Positions 34,055-42,083 of a stretch of 42,153 nt of DNA are shown here, piece after piece (the stretch's first letter is position 1; every line of letters begins with the position of its first letter). Under the pieces are notes generated by a model. The model was not told the DNA's origin. It saw only the letters and a program-made list of their open reading frames with translations, and ran no database searches. Origin of the DNA: Clostridia bacterium (lineage in GTDB: Bacteria; Bacillota; Clostridia; Christensenellales; UBA1242); contig JAFUKB010000046.1 in assembly GCA_017467895.1 (NCBI GenBank), forward strand, positions 1 to 42,153, written 5' to 3'. Made by a program: the position numbers and the translations under genes.

Positions 34055-35107
34055 ATGAAAAATATAATTTTAACTGCCGACCGCCCTACAGGTTGTTTGC
34101 ATATTGGGCATTATGTTGGCTCATTAAAAAACAGAGTTGCAATGCAAAACAAGGGCGATTACGACAAAATGTATGTTATGATTGCTGATTCTCAAGCCTT
34201 AACCGATAATTATGGCAATGTGCAAAAAGTTCGTGATAACATATTGCAAGTTGCTTTGGACTATTTGGCGGTTGGCTTAGACCCAAACAAGGTTACAATG
34301 TTTATTCAGTCAGAAGTGGCAGAACTAACCGAGTTTACTTTTTATTATATGAACTTAGTAACACTTGCAAGGCTTCAACGCAATCCAACAGTTAAAACTG
34401 AGATTGCGCAAAAAAACTTTCATGAAAGTATACCTGCTGGTTTTTTGTGTTATCCAATTAGCCAAGCGGCTGACATAACGGCATTTAATGCAAACTTAGT
34501 GCCAGTTGGAGAAGATCAACTGCCATTAATTGAACAATGCCGTGAAATTTGTCGCACATTTAATAATTTGTATGCCGATATTCTAATTGAACCTAAAGGT
34601 GTTTTGCCAGATAACGAAGCATGTTTGCGCCTTCCGGGTTTAGATGGCAAGGCAAAAATGAGCAAATCGCTTGGAAACTGCATTTTCCTATGTGATGAAC
34701 CTGAGGTTATAAAGCAAAAAGTTATGAGTATGTATACTGATCCAGATCATATCAAGGTTTCGGATCCGGGCAAGGTTGAGGGTAATGTTGTGTTTACCTA
34801 TTTAGATGCTTTTTGTTGCCCTGAACACTTTGAAAGATTTTTGCCTGAATATGCAAGCCTCGATGATTTAAAAGCACATTATATGCGTGGTGGCTTGGGA
34901 GATGTTAAAATAAAACGCTTCCTTAACGAAATTTTGCAAGAGGAATTGGCTCCAATTAGAGAAAGAAGAAAAGAACTTGCCAAAGACCCGCAAAAAATAT
35001 TTAATATGCTCTTTAAAGGCTCTGATGAAGCAAGGCGAGTTGCAGGTAATAACTTGCAAAAATTAAAACAAGCAATGGGAATTGATTATAGAAATATGAT
35101 GATATAA
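34055..35107 (+). CDS. trpS: tryptophanyl-tRNA synthetase
   Basis: 350 residues behind TTAGGAG. Class I signatures: HIGH in [10 protein letters not shown] (16-19) and KMSKS at 201-205. The N-terminus ILTADRPTG differs from the IFSGIQPTG of the B. subtilis type and marks the other bacterial TrpRS branch. It charges tRNA-Trp; the tRNA-Trp gene lies 1.2 kb downstream. The long leader with a short Trp-containing frame suggests regulation. Confidence 0.95.
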   Translation: MKNIILTADRPTGCLHIGHYVGSLKNRVAMQNKGDYDKMYVMIADSQALTDNYGNVQKVRDNILQVALDYLAVGLDPNKVTMFIQSEVAELTEFTFYYMNLVTLARLQRNPTVKTEIAQKNFHESIPAGFLCYPISQAADITAFNANLVPVGEDQLPLIEQCREICRTFNNLYADILIEPKGVLPDNEACLRLPGLDGKAKMSKSLGNCIFLCDEPEVIKQKVMSMYTDPDHIKVSDPGKVEGNVVFTYLDAFCCPEHFERFLPEYASLDDLKAHYMRGGLGDVKIKRFLNEILQEELAPIRERRKELAKDPQKIFNMLFKGSDEARRVAGNNLQKLKQAMGIDYRNMMI

Positions 35108-35141
35108 TAATTTTATAATGAAGCTGTTCATTTTTGAAATC

Positions 35142-35168
35142 AAAAAGTCCCTATAATGCGGGCCTTTT
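35142..35168 (+). terminator. terminator-like hairpin after trpS
   Basis: AAAAGTCCC (35142-35150) pairs with GGGCCTTTT (35160-35168) with one internal T/C mismatch and a 9-base loop. The T run is short. Confidence 0.5.
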
Positions 35169-35182
35169 GATGTTTTTAGACG

Positions 35183-35256
35183 TGTCCACCAAGCCAAAAT
35201 GTCCACGAAATGTCCACTGTGATTTGAGCTGGTGGACACTTTTGGTAAATTTTGAG
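35183..35256. repeat. left TGTCCACC repeat cluster of the small cassette
   Basis: TGTCCAC at 35183, 35200 and 35211 (the last two 11 bp apart), then an inverted GGTGGACA at 35231. GGTGGACACTTTT at 35231 opens a 26-bp segment that closely matches 35983-36008 on the right side. This looks like a recombinase-recognition array (core plus phased arms). Confidence 0.75.
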
Positions 35257-35320
35257 AAAAAAATTCGCAATTGACAGAACTTATTGACACTTGTCCAATG
35301 TATATTTTTTTTAATTAGTA

Positions 35321-35349
35321 TTGAAATTCCTTAATAAATATGTTATACT
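35321..35349 (+). promoter_or_regulatory. promoter of the small cassette genes
   Basis: TTGAAA at 35321-35326, 17-bp spacer, TGT-TATACT at 35341-35349. It lies inside the repeat-bounded segment, so the cassette carries its own promoter. Confidence 0.75.
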
Positions 35350-35372
35350 ATTGTTGCAATAAAGGAATTAAT

Positions 35373-35597
35373 ATGGATAAACAACAAATAGCACATATTC
35401 TTGAAAAAGAAATAGCCATGATAGATATAAATATAAAAAGATTGCATAGAGTTTATATGCAAGAAATAGACTCACACCAACAAAGACTTATTTACGATTC
35501 AATACAAGATTTAACACATAGTAAAAAAGAGTTGGAAAAAGTCATTGAAAACATTGTAGAGGACGCTAGAAATTATAGTCCACTTATAAGGAGTTGA
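35373..35597 (+). CDS. cassette small helical protein 1
   Basis: 74 residues from the ATG at 35373, served by AAAGGA; the longer frame from 35340 runs through the -10 box. All-helical and charged (MDKQQIAHILEKEIAMIDIN then HSKKELEKVIENI), coiled-coil-like. It resembles its downstream neighbour at MDK-x-x-I/V-x-H-x-L-x-x-EI, a shared D/IK region, DS and a final DA. No family recognised. It lies between TGTCCACC repeat clusters. Confidence 0.7.
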   Translation: MDKQQIAHILEKEIAMIDINIKRLHRVYMQEIDSHQQRLIYDSIQDLTHSKKELEKVIENIVEDARNYSPLIRS

Positions 35598-35600
35598 TAT

Positions 35601-35936
35601 ATGGATAAAAATGAAGTTAGACACAAATTATACGACGAAATCTGTGCATTAGATACGGCTATAAAACAATTAGCAAGTATTCGTCCTTATGTGGATACAG
35701 TTACTAAGAGAGATAGATTTGATAGTTCACTTGATATTGTAATAGGCGTTAAAAATGATATGGTTAAAACATTAAACGAACTAAAAAAAGATGCAACAAA
35801 ACAATCTCGAGCAGACCTAATTGTTGAAGCTTTTAGAAAAAATTTTGAAGCAATGTCATATGAAGAAAGAGAAGAATATTTAAAAAAACACGGATTTGAT
35901 TTTGGTTCATCTGATGAAACTACATCAGGAAGATAA
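35601..35936 (+). CDS. cassette small helical protein 2, paralogue of protein 1
   Basis: 111 residues with an AAGGAG site, 3 bases after protein 1. MDKNEVRHKLYDEICALDTA aligns with protein 1 through about residue 65. An extra tail (about 66-111) contains FEAMSYEEREEYLKKHGFDF and a Ser/Thr-rich end. Both are soluble and helical. Two tandem paralogues in a repeat-bounded segment suggest accessory cargo such as an element-maintenance or defence-type function; nothing in the sequence fixes which. Confidence 0.7.
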   Translation: MDKNEVRHKLYDEICALDTAIKQLASIRPYVDTVTKRDRFDSSLDIVIGVKNDMVKTLNELKKDATKQSRADLIVEAFRKNFEAMSYEEREEYLKKHGFDFGSSDETTSGR

Positions 35937-35941
35937 ATTAC

Positions 35942-35978
35942 AAGACATTCAAATTAAATTTTGAGTGTCTTTTTTTTG
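35942..35978 (+). terminator. intrinsic terminator of the cassette
   Basis: A 12-bp stem, AAGACATTCAAA with TTTGAGTGTCTT (one G-T pair), followed by a run of T. It ends the two-gene unit. Confidence 0.85.
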
Positions 35979-35982
35979 CTAT

Positions 35983-36027
35983 GGTGGACACTTTTAAAAA
36001 TTTTGACATGTCCACCAAATGTCCACC
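35983..36027. repeat. right TGTCCACC repeat cluster of the small cassette
   Basis: GGTGGACACTTTT from 35983 (matching 35231), then TGTCCACC at 36009 and 36020, 11 bp apart. The remaining stretch to tRNA-Trp (36028-36313) is non-coding, AT-rich, with several TATAAT-like boxes (for example near 36090 and 36165) but no frame I can support. Confidence 0.75.
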
Positions 36028-36267
36028 CTGTACAAATGACGATGGGTGTTTATAAATGTTTTGTAGTGATGATAAATGATATGCTTGTTATATAATGCAC
36101 GCAAAATCAAGGGGAAAATGATTGTGTATGAAAATAAGTGATACAAAATGAAAAAAGTGTGATATAATCAATATAAATATTATTTTTTAGCGTTAAGTTT
36201 TTGCATATTTAGAGCAAATTCTATTAATTAACTTGCTGTTTTGAACTTATCTTTTATAGCAAAATAC

Positions 36268-36296
36268 TTGACATTATTTTTTAAACAATATAAAAT
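36268..36296 (+). promoter_or_regulatory. tRNA-Trp promoter
   Basis: TTGACA at 36268-36273, 17-bp spacer, TAAAAT at 36291-36296, 18 bases before the mature tRNA. Confidence 0.8.
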
Positions 36297-36313
36297 GTTC
36301 AAGTATTTAGTTT

Positions 36314-36389
36314 AGGAGTATAGCTCAGTTGGTAGAGTCGCGGTCTCCAAAACCGTTGGTCGTGGGTTCGAGTCCTACTGCTCCTGCCA
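36314..36389 (+). tRNA. tRNA-Trp (anticodon CCA), CCA end encoded
   Basis: Complete 76-base cloverleaf: acceptor AGGAGTA with TGCTCCT, D-arm AGCTCAGTTGGTAGAG, anticodon stem GCGGT/ACCGT around loop CTCCAAA, T-arm GGGTTCGAGTCC, then GCCA. It reads UGG only, supporting the standard code. An intrinsic terminator follows directly. Confidence 0.95.
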
Positions 36390-36419
36390 AAAGATCCTCT
36401 AGTTCCGGGGGTCTTTTTT
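36390..36419 (+). terminator. terminator after tRNA-Trp
   Basis: AAAGATCCTC pairs with GGGGGTCTTT (some G-T pairs) around a 7-base loop, ending in T6. Confidence 0.75.
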
Positions 36420-36436
36420 GTTTATATCAAAATTTT

Positions 36437-36490
36437 AGGACTCGAACGGTTTGCCCAGTGGGCAAACCAGGCGTGATAGCGTTAGCGGAG
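36437..36490. other. GC-richer hairpin insert before the tRNA-Trp 3' fragment
   Basis: It starts with AGGACTCGAAC, an inverted copy of the tRNA-Trp T-arm (36366-36376). A palindrome GGTTTGCCCAGTGGGCAAACC and a GCGTGATAGCGTTAGCGGAG island follow. AGGACTCG and the CGAGTCCT of the following fragment can close a large hairpin. It is comparable to the insert at the tRNA-Lys locus. Confidence 0.7.
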
Positions 36491-36511
36491 CGAGTCCTAC
36501 TGCTCCTGCCA
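36491..36511 (+). pseudogene. tRNA-Trp 3'-end fragment
   Basis: 21 bases identical to 36369-36389, the T-arm half and acceptor with CCA. Its own terminator follows at 36523-36558, as if this were the original 3' end of the tRNA gene. Confidence 0.85.
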
Positions 36512-36522
36512 TTATCAATTTG

Positions 36523-36558
36523 CTCAATCCCTTTAAAAATAAGGGGTTGAGTTTTTTT
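36523..36558 (+). terminator. intrinsic terminator after the tRNA-Trp fragment
   Basis: CTCAATCCCTT pairs with AAGGGGTTGAG (one G-T pair) around 7 bases, then T7. The stretch from here to 36800 is AT-rich and non-coding; it contains GTATCA/GGTATCA repeats at 36609-36625. Confidence 0.9.
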
Positions 36559-36608
36559 ATGCTTTATTTTATGTTTGCAGGATTTTTAATAAAACAAATA
36601 TATTTTTT

Positions 36609-36625
36609 GTATCAATTTGGTATCA
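36609..36625. repeat. 11-bp-phased GTATCA direct repeats
   Basis: GTATCA at 36609-36614 and again at 36620-36625, the second within GGTATCA (36619-36625), 11 bp apart and separated by ATTTG. A related sequence, TTGATACCAATTTTGATGC, lies next to the recombinase relic at 42087-42105. The spacing matches the TGTCCACC pairs, suggesting arm-type sites of a second integrase. Confidence 0.5.
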
Positions 36626-36800
36626 CTTTCATTCTTTTATATAATAAAAATTATTATAAAATTCTAAAATTTTTTTACAAATTGTAGTTAAAACGTACAA
36701 GATAACTTATTATAAAATTTAAGTTGTTTTAATGTAACAAATTGGTACTTTATTTTTATGAAATAATATGTTATAATACTTGCATAAGGGGGTTGTATTT

Positions 36801-37961
36801 GTGGAAAATAACAATCAAAATTTGGAAGCAGAGCAAAATTATACTCAAGCAGTTGAGCAATTCTTAAGCATATATTGTTCAAAACAAACGGTTTTCGCTC
36901 TTAGTAATTTATATTTTTGTGGTGCAAATGCAGAAGAAGTTGCTTACATAAATAATATTAACGAGCAAATTGGGCAAATAGCGCAACAAAGAAACAAATC
37001 CTTGGAAAGGGTAACTGCTTTTGTTGAAGGTGTTCTTGCTAGATTTAACGCAAAATTTCAGTTGACGGGTTCAATGCTTGATGATTCACTTAAAACATTA
37101 ACAATTAATGGTATAACTTACAGCATATGGGAAAGTAATATTGATTTTGATTATATTGAAACCGTAAAAATGATAAGTGGATTGCTCGCTAATTATGAAG
37201 AATATTCAAAACTTCCAAAAGTAATTGAGTATGAAAACTTGCTTACAAAAATGAATGGAAAAGGAATTTTTTCGGGTATAACTAGGGCAGTTGCAGAGTT
37301 AAAAATGAATGACCTTAAAAAAGATCCTTATGTTAAGGCATATTTAGATATAAAGAATAATCTAGATGTTTTAACGCGACTAGATAGAGTTTTTAAATCT
37401 AATGAATTTAGATTATTAGCAAAAAACGCATCTACTGCACAAGAACAATTAATAAAGTCAGAACAATATGTTCAAAAAATTGATAGCAAGCATAAAGCCA
37501 GAGCGTATGATGCTTTATCTTTGGCTTTTATAAGGTTGTATTTACAAAATCAAGACCACTTAAGAGCAAAAGGTTCAAAACCACTTCAAACATTGTTGAA
37601 TGATGTGCAACAAGGCGCAGACATGTCAACTAAGAATATGCTGAATAAAATAGTAAATGATTTTGGTTTATTGTTGCCAGCATATGAACAAGCAGTTTTA
37701 AACCATGAAAATTTTAGAAAATGTCGCATAAAAGAAGATGGAATCGTTGAGGCAGATTGGAGACCAATTCAAGATGCTACATATGTTATAAAACTTCAAC
37801 AAATGGAAACTTTGCCTGAAAATATTAGATTAAATAATGGTATTTATGAGCAAGATGTCGCAAACTCGTCTTTTGATGAATTAAGTTTAGATTTTCAACT
37901 GGTTGCTTTTAGAGAACAAATTGCCAATAACACAAAAAATATTGATAATGGCAGACAATAA
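36801..37961 (+). CDS. hypothetical helical protein
   Basis: 386 residues from the GTG at 36801, 8 bases after a GGGGG ribosome-binding stretch; an upstream TTG at 36780 overlaps the promoter. A TGT-TATAAT box (36769-36777) gives a short leader. The protein is soluble, mostly helical, rich in Asn, Gln and Glu, without signal or membrane segments. No family recognised. Confidence 0.75.
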   Translation: MENNNQNLEAEQNYTQAVEQFLSIYCSKQTVFALSNLYFCGANAEEVAYINNINEQIGQIAQQRNKSLERVTAFVEGVLARFNAKFQLTGSMLDDSLKTLTINGITYSIWESNIDFDYIETVKMISGLLANYEEYSKLPKVIEYENLLTKMNGKGIFSGITRAVAELKMNDLKKDPYVKAYLDIKNNLDVLTRLDRVFKSNEFRLLAKNASTAQEQLIKSEQYVQKIDSKHKARAYDALSLAFIRLYLQNQDHLRAKGSKPLQTLLNDVQQGADMSTKNMLNKIVNDFGLLLPAYEQAVLNHENFRKCRIKEDGIVEADWRPIQDATYVIKLQQMETLPENIRLNNGIYEQDVANSSFDELSLDFQLVAFREQIANNTKNIDNGRQ

Positions 37962-38037
37962 TTAGTAAAAATTTTAAATGTTAGATTGCGTACTGGCAGA
38001 GGATATTATTGTCAAAAGTTGTTTTTAGTGGGGTTTT

Positions 38038-38520
38038 ATGGGAGAATATTTTTATAAAAAGTCAAAAATGTATTATGATAATTACATTGCGGGCAAACTG
38101 ACAAAAAAGGTTGGAAGCATTGTAAAAGATGGAAATAAATACCTTACAATTTTAAGAACAGGGAAAAGACCAATGTTTGCAGGTGGTAGCGTTGACGATG
38201 GCGAAACTACTCGTCAGGCCATTGCAAGGGAGGTTTTAGAAGAAACGGGTGCAAAGGTTACAAAACTTAAATATATTGCAAAAGAATACTATTCAGTAGA
38301 TTGGCAGTTTGAAGGAAAAACATTTCCAAACAAAAGGGTAGAATACACTTATCTGTGCGAGGTTGAAAAAGGCAATTACTCCGCAATGGGCTTAGAGGGC
38401 GAATTTGATAAAGACACAACTGTAAAATGGTGTACATTAAAAGAACTTGAAGAGTTGGGTATGTGGGGACCAACACTTGAACTTGTTAAAAAAATAGAAA
38501 GAGATAATATAGAGATTTAA
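38038..38520 (+). CDS. Nudix hydrolase
   Basis: 160 residues behind GTGGGG. A complete Nudix box runs from GGSVDDGE through AREVLEETGA (G-x5-E-x7-RE-x-x-EE-x-G), so catalysis is expected, unlike the regulator at 10318. An N-terminal polar extension precedes the fold. Substrate unknown; the family cleaves nucleoside diphosphate derivatives. It ends at its own terminator. Confidence 0.88.
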   Translation: MGEYFYKKSKMYYDNYIAGKLTKKVGSIVKDGNKYLTILRTGKRPMFAGGSVDDGETTRQAIAREVLEETGAKVTKLKYIAKEYYSVDWQFEGKTFPNKRVEYTYLCEVEKGNYSAMGLEGEFDKDTTVKWCTLKELEELGMWGPTLELVKKIERDNIEI

Positions 38521-38524
38521 AATG

Positions 38525-38551
38525 CACAATCAAACATGATTGTGTGTTTTT
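38525..38551 (+). terminator. intrinsic terminator
   Basis: CACAATC (38525-38531) pairs with GATTGTG (38538-38544), 6-base loop, then TGTTTTT. Confidence 0.75.
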
Positions 38552-38559
38552 CTTTAAGG

Positions 38560-38599
38560 ATGCAAGAATAACACGAATATTATGAGTGTTTTCCTGTAA
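38560..38599 (+). repeat. 40-bp dispersed element, copy 2
   Basis: Begins ATGCAAGAATAACACGAAT and ends ATGAGTGTTTTCCTGTAA; same length and order as 33263-33302, differing at about 6 positions. It again lies just past a terminator. Confidence 0.85.
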
Positions 38600-38716
38600 A
38601 ATTTTCTATATTAATTTTTATTCGCTAAATGGGGGCATTAATTGTAACAAAAAAACAAATTTATGAATAATGTTATTAATTGTAATAAATAGGGTATTCC
38701 CTTTTTTGTTTAGTTG

Positions 38717-38725
38717 TGCTATAAT
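38717..38725 (+). promoter_or_regulatory. extended -10 promoter
   Basis: TGC-TATAAT at 38717-38725 with only a weak -35. It gives a short leader to the AGGAGG site of the 38744 gene. Confidence 0.55.
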
Positions 38726-38743
38726 GCCACGCAGGAGGTAAAT

Positions 38744-39145
38744 ATGGGATTAATGGGAACATTAGAGCAAAGAAAATTGCATAGAGAAATGATTGAATAT
38801 ATGCGTGCTTTAAGTTTGGAAGTTACTGAAGATTATTCTATGTTGTATTATCCAGATAGCGACATGGCAAAATCTAGCCAAAGATATGCTGGTATATTGC
38901 TTGAACTTATTAAATCAACTGAAGAAACAAACAATGCCAAAGCATTTATGCAGATTAAAGCAATTATTGAAGCATATGGTAAAAGACAACAAATAAGAAA
39001 TGTTCGCACATCGACACAATCAAAAATTTGTTTGCGCTTGCCAAAACATATACAGGAAAAATTAGATTCAATGTATAAGCGCCATTTGGAATGCCAAAGA
39101 CATAAAAGTTGCTTATTTTCAAAAACAGATTCTATTTCTCGCTAG
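38744..39145 (+). CDS. hypothetical protein, basic C-terminus
   Basis: 134 residues from the ATG at 38744 with an ideal AGGAGGT site; upstream extension crosses the -10 box. It is helical and soluble. The second half is basic (GKRQQIRNVRTSTQSKICLR then LPKHIQEKLDSMYKRH) and could bind nucleic acid, but no named domain is visible. Ends at a hairpin terminator. Confidence 0.72.
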   Translation: MGLMGTLEQRKLHREMIEYMRALSLEVTEDYSMLYYPDSDMAKSSQRYAGILLELIKSTEETNNAKAFMQIKAIIEAYGKRQQIRNVRTSTQSKICLRLPKHIQEKLDSMYKRHLECQRHKSCLFSKTDSISR

Positions 39146-39178
39146 TAATTTATATAATTTTTAAGACTGTAAACAAAT

Positions 39179-39204
39179 CCGTACTAAATTGGTATGGTTT
39201 TTTT
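39179..39204 (+). terminator. intrinsic terminator
   Basis: CCGTAC (39179-39184) pairs with GTATGG (39192-39197, one G-T pair), then T7. Confidence 0.65.
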
Positions 39205-39255
39205 ATGCATTTTTTACGCCTTTTTGCTTAACAAATAAGGCATTTAGCAATTTTA

Positions 39256-39284
39256 TTGACAAATAACATAATTAGTATTAAACT
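39256..39284 (+). promoter_or_regulatory. serS promoter
   Basis: TTGACA at 39256-39261, 17-bp spacer, TAAACT at 39279-39284; 27 bases before the ATG with TAGGAG between. No T-box leader. Confidence 0.65.
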
Positions 39285-39311
39285 ACTTGTAATTTTTGCT
39301 AGGAGAAAAGT

Positions 39312-40601
39312 ATGATAGATATAAACATTGTTAGAAACAATCCAGAACTTGTTAGAGAAAACATTAAAAAGAAATTTCAAGACGCAAAACTTCCACTTGT
39401 AGACGAAGTTCTTGCGCTTGATAAAAAGAATAGAGAATTAAAACAACAAGGTGATGATTTGCGTGCTCAGCGCAAAACATTATCCGCCAAAGTTGGCATG
39501 CTTATGAAAGAGAAAAGAGTTGCTGAGGCTGAAGAAATAAAAGCACAGGTTAAGGCTGGGGCTGATAGACTTTTGGAAATAGAAAAAGAGCAGGCAGAAA
39601 TTGACGAAAAAGTTAAAAAAATAATGATGACAATCCCAAACATAATTGACTCATCTGTACCTATCGGCAAAGACGATAGCGAAAATGTTGAAGTTCAACG
39701 TTTTGGTGAAGCCAAGGTTCCAGAGTATGAAATTCCATATAATGCAGATATTTTGGAAAGTTTTTGTGGCTTAGATAAGGAAAGTGCGGGCAGAACTTCT
39801 GGTAATGGATTTTATTATTTGATGGGTGATGCGGCTCGACTTGTAACCGCCATGATTTCTTACGCAAGAGATTATATGATTGATAAAAACTTTATTTATG
39901 CAATCCCACCATTTATGATTCGCAGTGATGTTGTTACAGGTGTTATGAGTTTTGCAGAAATGGACGCAATGATGTACAAAATTGAGGGTGAAGATCTTTA
40001 TTTGATTGGCACAAGCGAACACTCTATGATTGGCAAGTTTAAGGACCAAATTTTAAAAGAAACTGAACTCCCAATAACCATGACATCATACTCTCCATGC
40101 TTTAGAAAAGAAGTGGGCGCTCATGGAATTGAAGAAAGAGGCATATATAGGGTTCACCAATTCGAAAAACAAGAAATGATTGTTATTTGCAAACCAGAAG
40201 AAAGCATGCAATGGTACGAAAAAATGTGGCAATACACTGTTGAAATTTTCCGTAACTTAAATATTCCTGTTCGCCAACTTGAGTGTTGCTCAGGAGATTT
40301 GGCTGACTTAAAGGTAAAATCATGTGATATTGAAGCATGGAGCCCTCGTCAACAAAAATTCTTTGAGGTTGGCTCTTGCTCAAATTTAAGTGATGCTCAA
40401 TCACGCAGACTTGCAATTAGAACAAAAGGCGAAAACGGAAATTATTATCCTCATACGCTCAATAACACAGTGCTTGCATCTACTCGTGCATTAATTGCTC
40501 TCTTAGAAAACAATTATAACGCAGATGGTTCGGTAACTGTTCCTGAAGTTTTGCGACCATATATGGGTGGTAAAGCGGTTATTACTCCAATCAAAAGGTA
40601 A
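39312..40601 (+). CDS. serS: seryl-tRNA synthetase
   Basis: 429 residues behind TAGGAG. An N-terminal helical arm (about 25-100, coiled coil reading KKNRELKQQGDDLRAQRKTL) binds the long variable arm of tRNA-Ser. The class II core has motif 2 CFRKEVGAHGIEERGIYRVH then QFEKQEM, and motif 3 NNTVLASTRALIALLEN. Normal length, no missing residues noted. Confidence 0.95.
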   Translation: MIDINIVRNNPELVRENIKKKFQDAKLPLVDEVLALDKKNRELKQQGDDLRAQRKTLSAKVGMLMKEKRVAEAEEIKAQVKAGADRLLEIEKEQAEIDEKVKKIMMTIPNIIDSSVPIGKDDSENVEVQRFGEAKVPEYEIPYNADILESFCGLDKESAGRTSGNGFYYLMGDAARLVTAMISYARDYMIDKNFIYAIPPFMIRSDVVTGVMSFAEMDAMMYKIEGEDLYLIGTSEHSMIGKFKDQILKETELPITMTSYSPCFRKEVGAHGIEERGIYRVHQFEKQEMIVICKPEESMQWYEKMWQYTVEIFRNLNIPVRQLECCSGDLADLKVKSCDIEAWSPRQQKFFEVGSCSNLSDAQSRRLAIRTKGENGNYYPHTLNNTVLASTRALIALLENNYNADGSVTVPEVLRPYMGGKAVITPIKR

Positions 40602-40612
40602 TAAGAACAATA

Positions 40613-40640
40613 TTGACAAAAAAAACATATAATGTTAAAC
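40613..40640 (+). promoter_or_regulatory. rnpB promoter
   Basis: TTGACA at 40613-40618, 16-bp spacer, TGT-TAAACT ending at 40640. The start would lie within about 10 bases of the predicted RNA 5' end. Confidence 0.7.
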
Positions 40641-40649
40641 TAGAAACAT

Positions 40650-41014
40650 AGTTAGCCAGACGGTTGCTGCGTTGCTGTAATGGCAACGGAGAGGAAAGTC
40701 CGAGCCTTTAAAGGAAAAAATGCCGGAGAAATCCCGGTGGAGGCGACTCTAAGGAAAGTGCAACAGAAAATAACTACCAAGTGCTTTTGCATTTGGAAAA
40801 GGTGAAAAGGTGGGGTAAGAGCCCACCGCAAAACTGGAGACAGTTTTGGCAATGCAAACCCCATTTAAGGCAAGATTAAGTCACCACATTACAAGCGTGT
40901 CCTTTCGCGTGGTGCAAAAATATCGCTAATTGATGAAAATATCAGACGATTATATTGGAAACAATATAACTAGAAAGATGACCGTTTAATACAGAACTCG
41001 GCTTATAGACTAAC
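40650..41014 (+). ncRNA. rnpB: RNase P RNA, type A-like
   Basis: About 365 bases. The universal core is present: GAGGAAAGTCCGAGC (P4 5' side, CR I), ACAGAAAATAACTACC (CR II/III region), GGTAAGAGCCCACCGC, and the 3' block AGAAAGATGACCG then ACAGAACTCGGCTTATAGAC (CR V and P4 3' side). The ends pair as P1 (GTTAG with CTAAC). The GCCCACCGC and GGCAAGATTAAG segments look like ancestral type A rather than Bacillus type B, supporting a Clostridia-like host. Confidence 0.93.
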
Positions 41015-41023
41015 TAAAAAAAT

Positions 41024-41049
41024 CAGTCCTTACAAGGGGCTGTTTTTTT
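41024..41049 (+). terminator. rnpB terminator
   Basis: CAGTCCTT (41024-41031) pairs with AGGGGCTG (41035-41042, two G-T pairs), then T7. Confidence 0.8.
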
Positions 41050-41131
41050 GTAAAAAAGTTGCATAAAGCAGTAAAATTTTATAGAATTAAATTGAATTAA
41101 TACATTTGTATTTGATAAATGGCGGTTGTTT

Positions 41132-41845
41132 ATGAATCCAGTTTTGTTTGGAAAAGAGCATATTATTTATATTGTTATTAGCATAATTGTTGCAACAGTT
41201 GTGTGTATTTGTGCAAAAAAGTTTGCTAAAACTGAAAAGTCTCAAAAAATATTGATGAGATGTTTAGGTGGCGTTTTGTTGGCAATTATTTTTTTTAACC
41301 GAGTTGCGCTTGTGTTTGAAGGGCAAAACCCAAATTGGCTTAAGTTATTGACAGATAGTTTCTGTAGCACCTCAAGTTATGTTTTGTCACTTTCACTAAT
41401 TTTTGGTAAAAAAGATAATAATGTTCTTCATTTTGTATGGCTAATATCGTTGGCTGGTGGTGTGATTACAACTTTTGCACCAGATTTTATTGGGCAAAAT
41501 CCATCTTTTTTGTATCCTCCAACAATTTTGGGGTTAATGCACCACACATGGTCGGCAATTTTAGTGATATTGATGTTTATTTTTAAATATATTAATATTA
41601 CATATAAAAAGTGGTATTGTACATTAATAGGCTTTTTATCATACTTTACATATGGTGCATTTTTAATGTGTGTATTGAACTTTGGAAATCCATTTTATAT
41701 GGTGAGGCCAGCACTTTCAGGAACTCCGCTAACTGCCTGGGTAATCGCCCCAATCTATATCGTTGTTTATGCGATTGTTTTGCTTGTTGTTGAACTGGTG
41801 CGCAAAAGAAGAAAAAATAATAAGCAAAAAATAGAGGAGATATAA
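41132..41845 (+). CDS. YwaF-family (TIGR02206-like) integral membrane protein
   Basis: 237 residues from the ATG at 41132; a TTG two codons earlier is possible. The ribosome-binding site is weak (GGCGG). Six to seven membrane helices, with the family-typical LMHHTWSAILVILM and the pattern FCSTSSYVLSLSLIFGK, and a basic C-terminal tail (RKRRKNNKQK). The family is uncharacterised. Last complete gene in the window. Confidence 0.82.
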   Translation: MNPVLFGKEHIIYIVISIIVATVVCICAKKFAKTEKSQKILMRCLGGVLLAIIFFNRVALVFEGQNPNWLKLLTDSFCSTSSYVLSLSLIFGKKDNNVLHFVWLISLAGGVITTFAPDFIGQNPSFLYPPTILGLMHHTWSAILVILMFIFKYINITYKKWYCTLIGFLSYFTYGAFLMCVLNFGNPFYMVRPALSGTPLTAWVIAPIYIVVYAIVLLVVELVRKRRKNNKQKIEEI

Positions 41846-41861
41846 GAATTATAGTTATTAA

Positions 41862-41901
41862 TAAAAAGAAAACACTCATTGCATTCGTGCTGTTCATGCA
41901 T
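41862..41901 (-). repeat. 40-bp dispersed element, copy 3 (inverted)
   Basis: On the minus strand it begins ATGCATGAACAGCACGAAT and continues to ATGAGTGTTTTCTT. Compared with copies 1 and 2 the middle and the GAGTGTTTTC block are best conserved. It lies between the YwaF-like gene and the next terminator. Confidence 0.75.
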
Positions 41902-41910
41902 TTTTAAATA

Positions 41911-41947
41911 AAAAATCCAAACAATGTTTTGTTGTTTGGATTTTTTT
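41911..41947 (+). terminator. intrinsic terminator
   Basis: A perfect 14-bp stem AAAAATCCAAACAA/TTGTTTGGATTTTT around a 7-base loop, then more T. It ends the YwaF-like transcript and overlaps the left edge of the recombinase relic. Confidence 0.9.
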
Positions 41948-41948
41948 G

Positions 41949-42083
41949 ACAGTAGGTAGTATTCAAGAGTGGTTAGGTCATGGCAGTATTTCGATAACTC
42001 TGGACACATACACTGACATTGACAAAACAGCCACAAAAGAAAAAATTTTAGAGTTATATAATAGTTTTTTTTACATGCCTTGA
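41949..42083 (+). pseudogene. tyrosine recombinase (phage integrase), C-terminal relic
   Basis: About 44 codons ending at a TGA encode VGSIQEWLGHGSISITLDTY followed by TDIDKTATKEKILELYN. This is the end of the catalytic domain of tyrosine recombinases, with the H in LGH and the nucleophile Tyr in TLDTY. No start codon, ribosome-binding site or N-terminal domain is present; a terminator sits where the rest should be. TGATACC/TGATGC direct repeats follow at 42088-42105 and AGTATTGATA repeats at 42083 and 42107, possible former attachment sites. The remaining bases to the window end show nothing else. Confidence 0.85.

Noticed and set aside
36329-36687. Two open frames across tRNA-Trp and the following insert
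   Set aside because: They translate tRNA and terminator sequence; composition is not protein-like.
39205-39311. T-box before serS
   Set aside because: The gap is only about 100 bases with a plain promoter and no T-box consensus.
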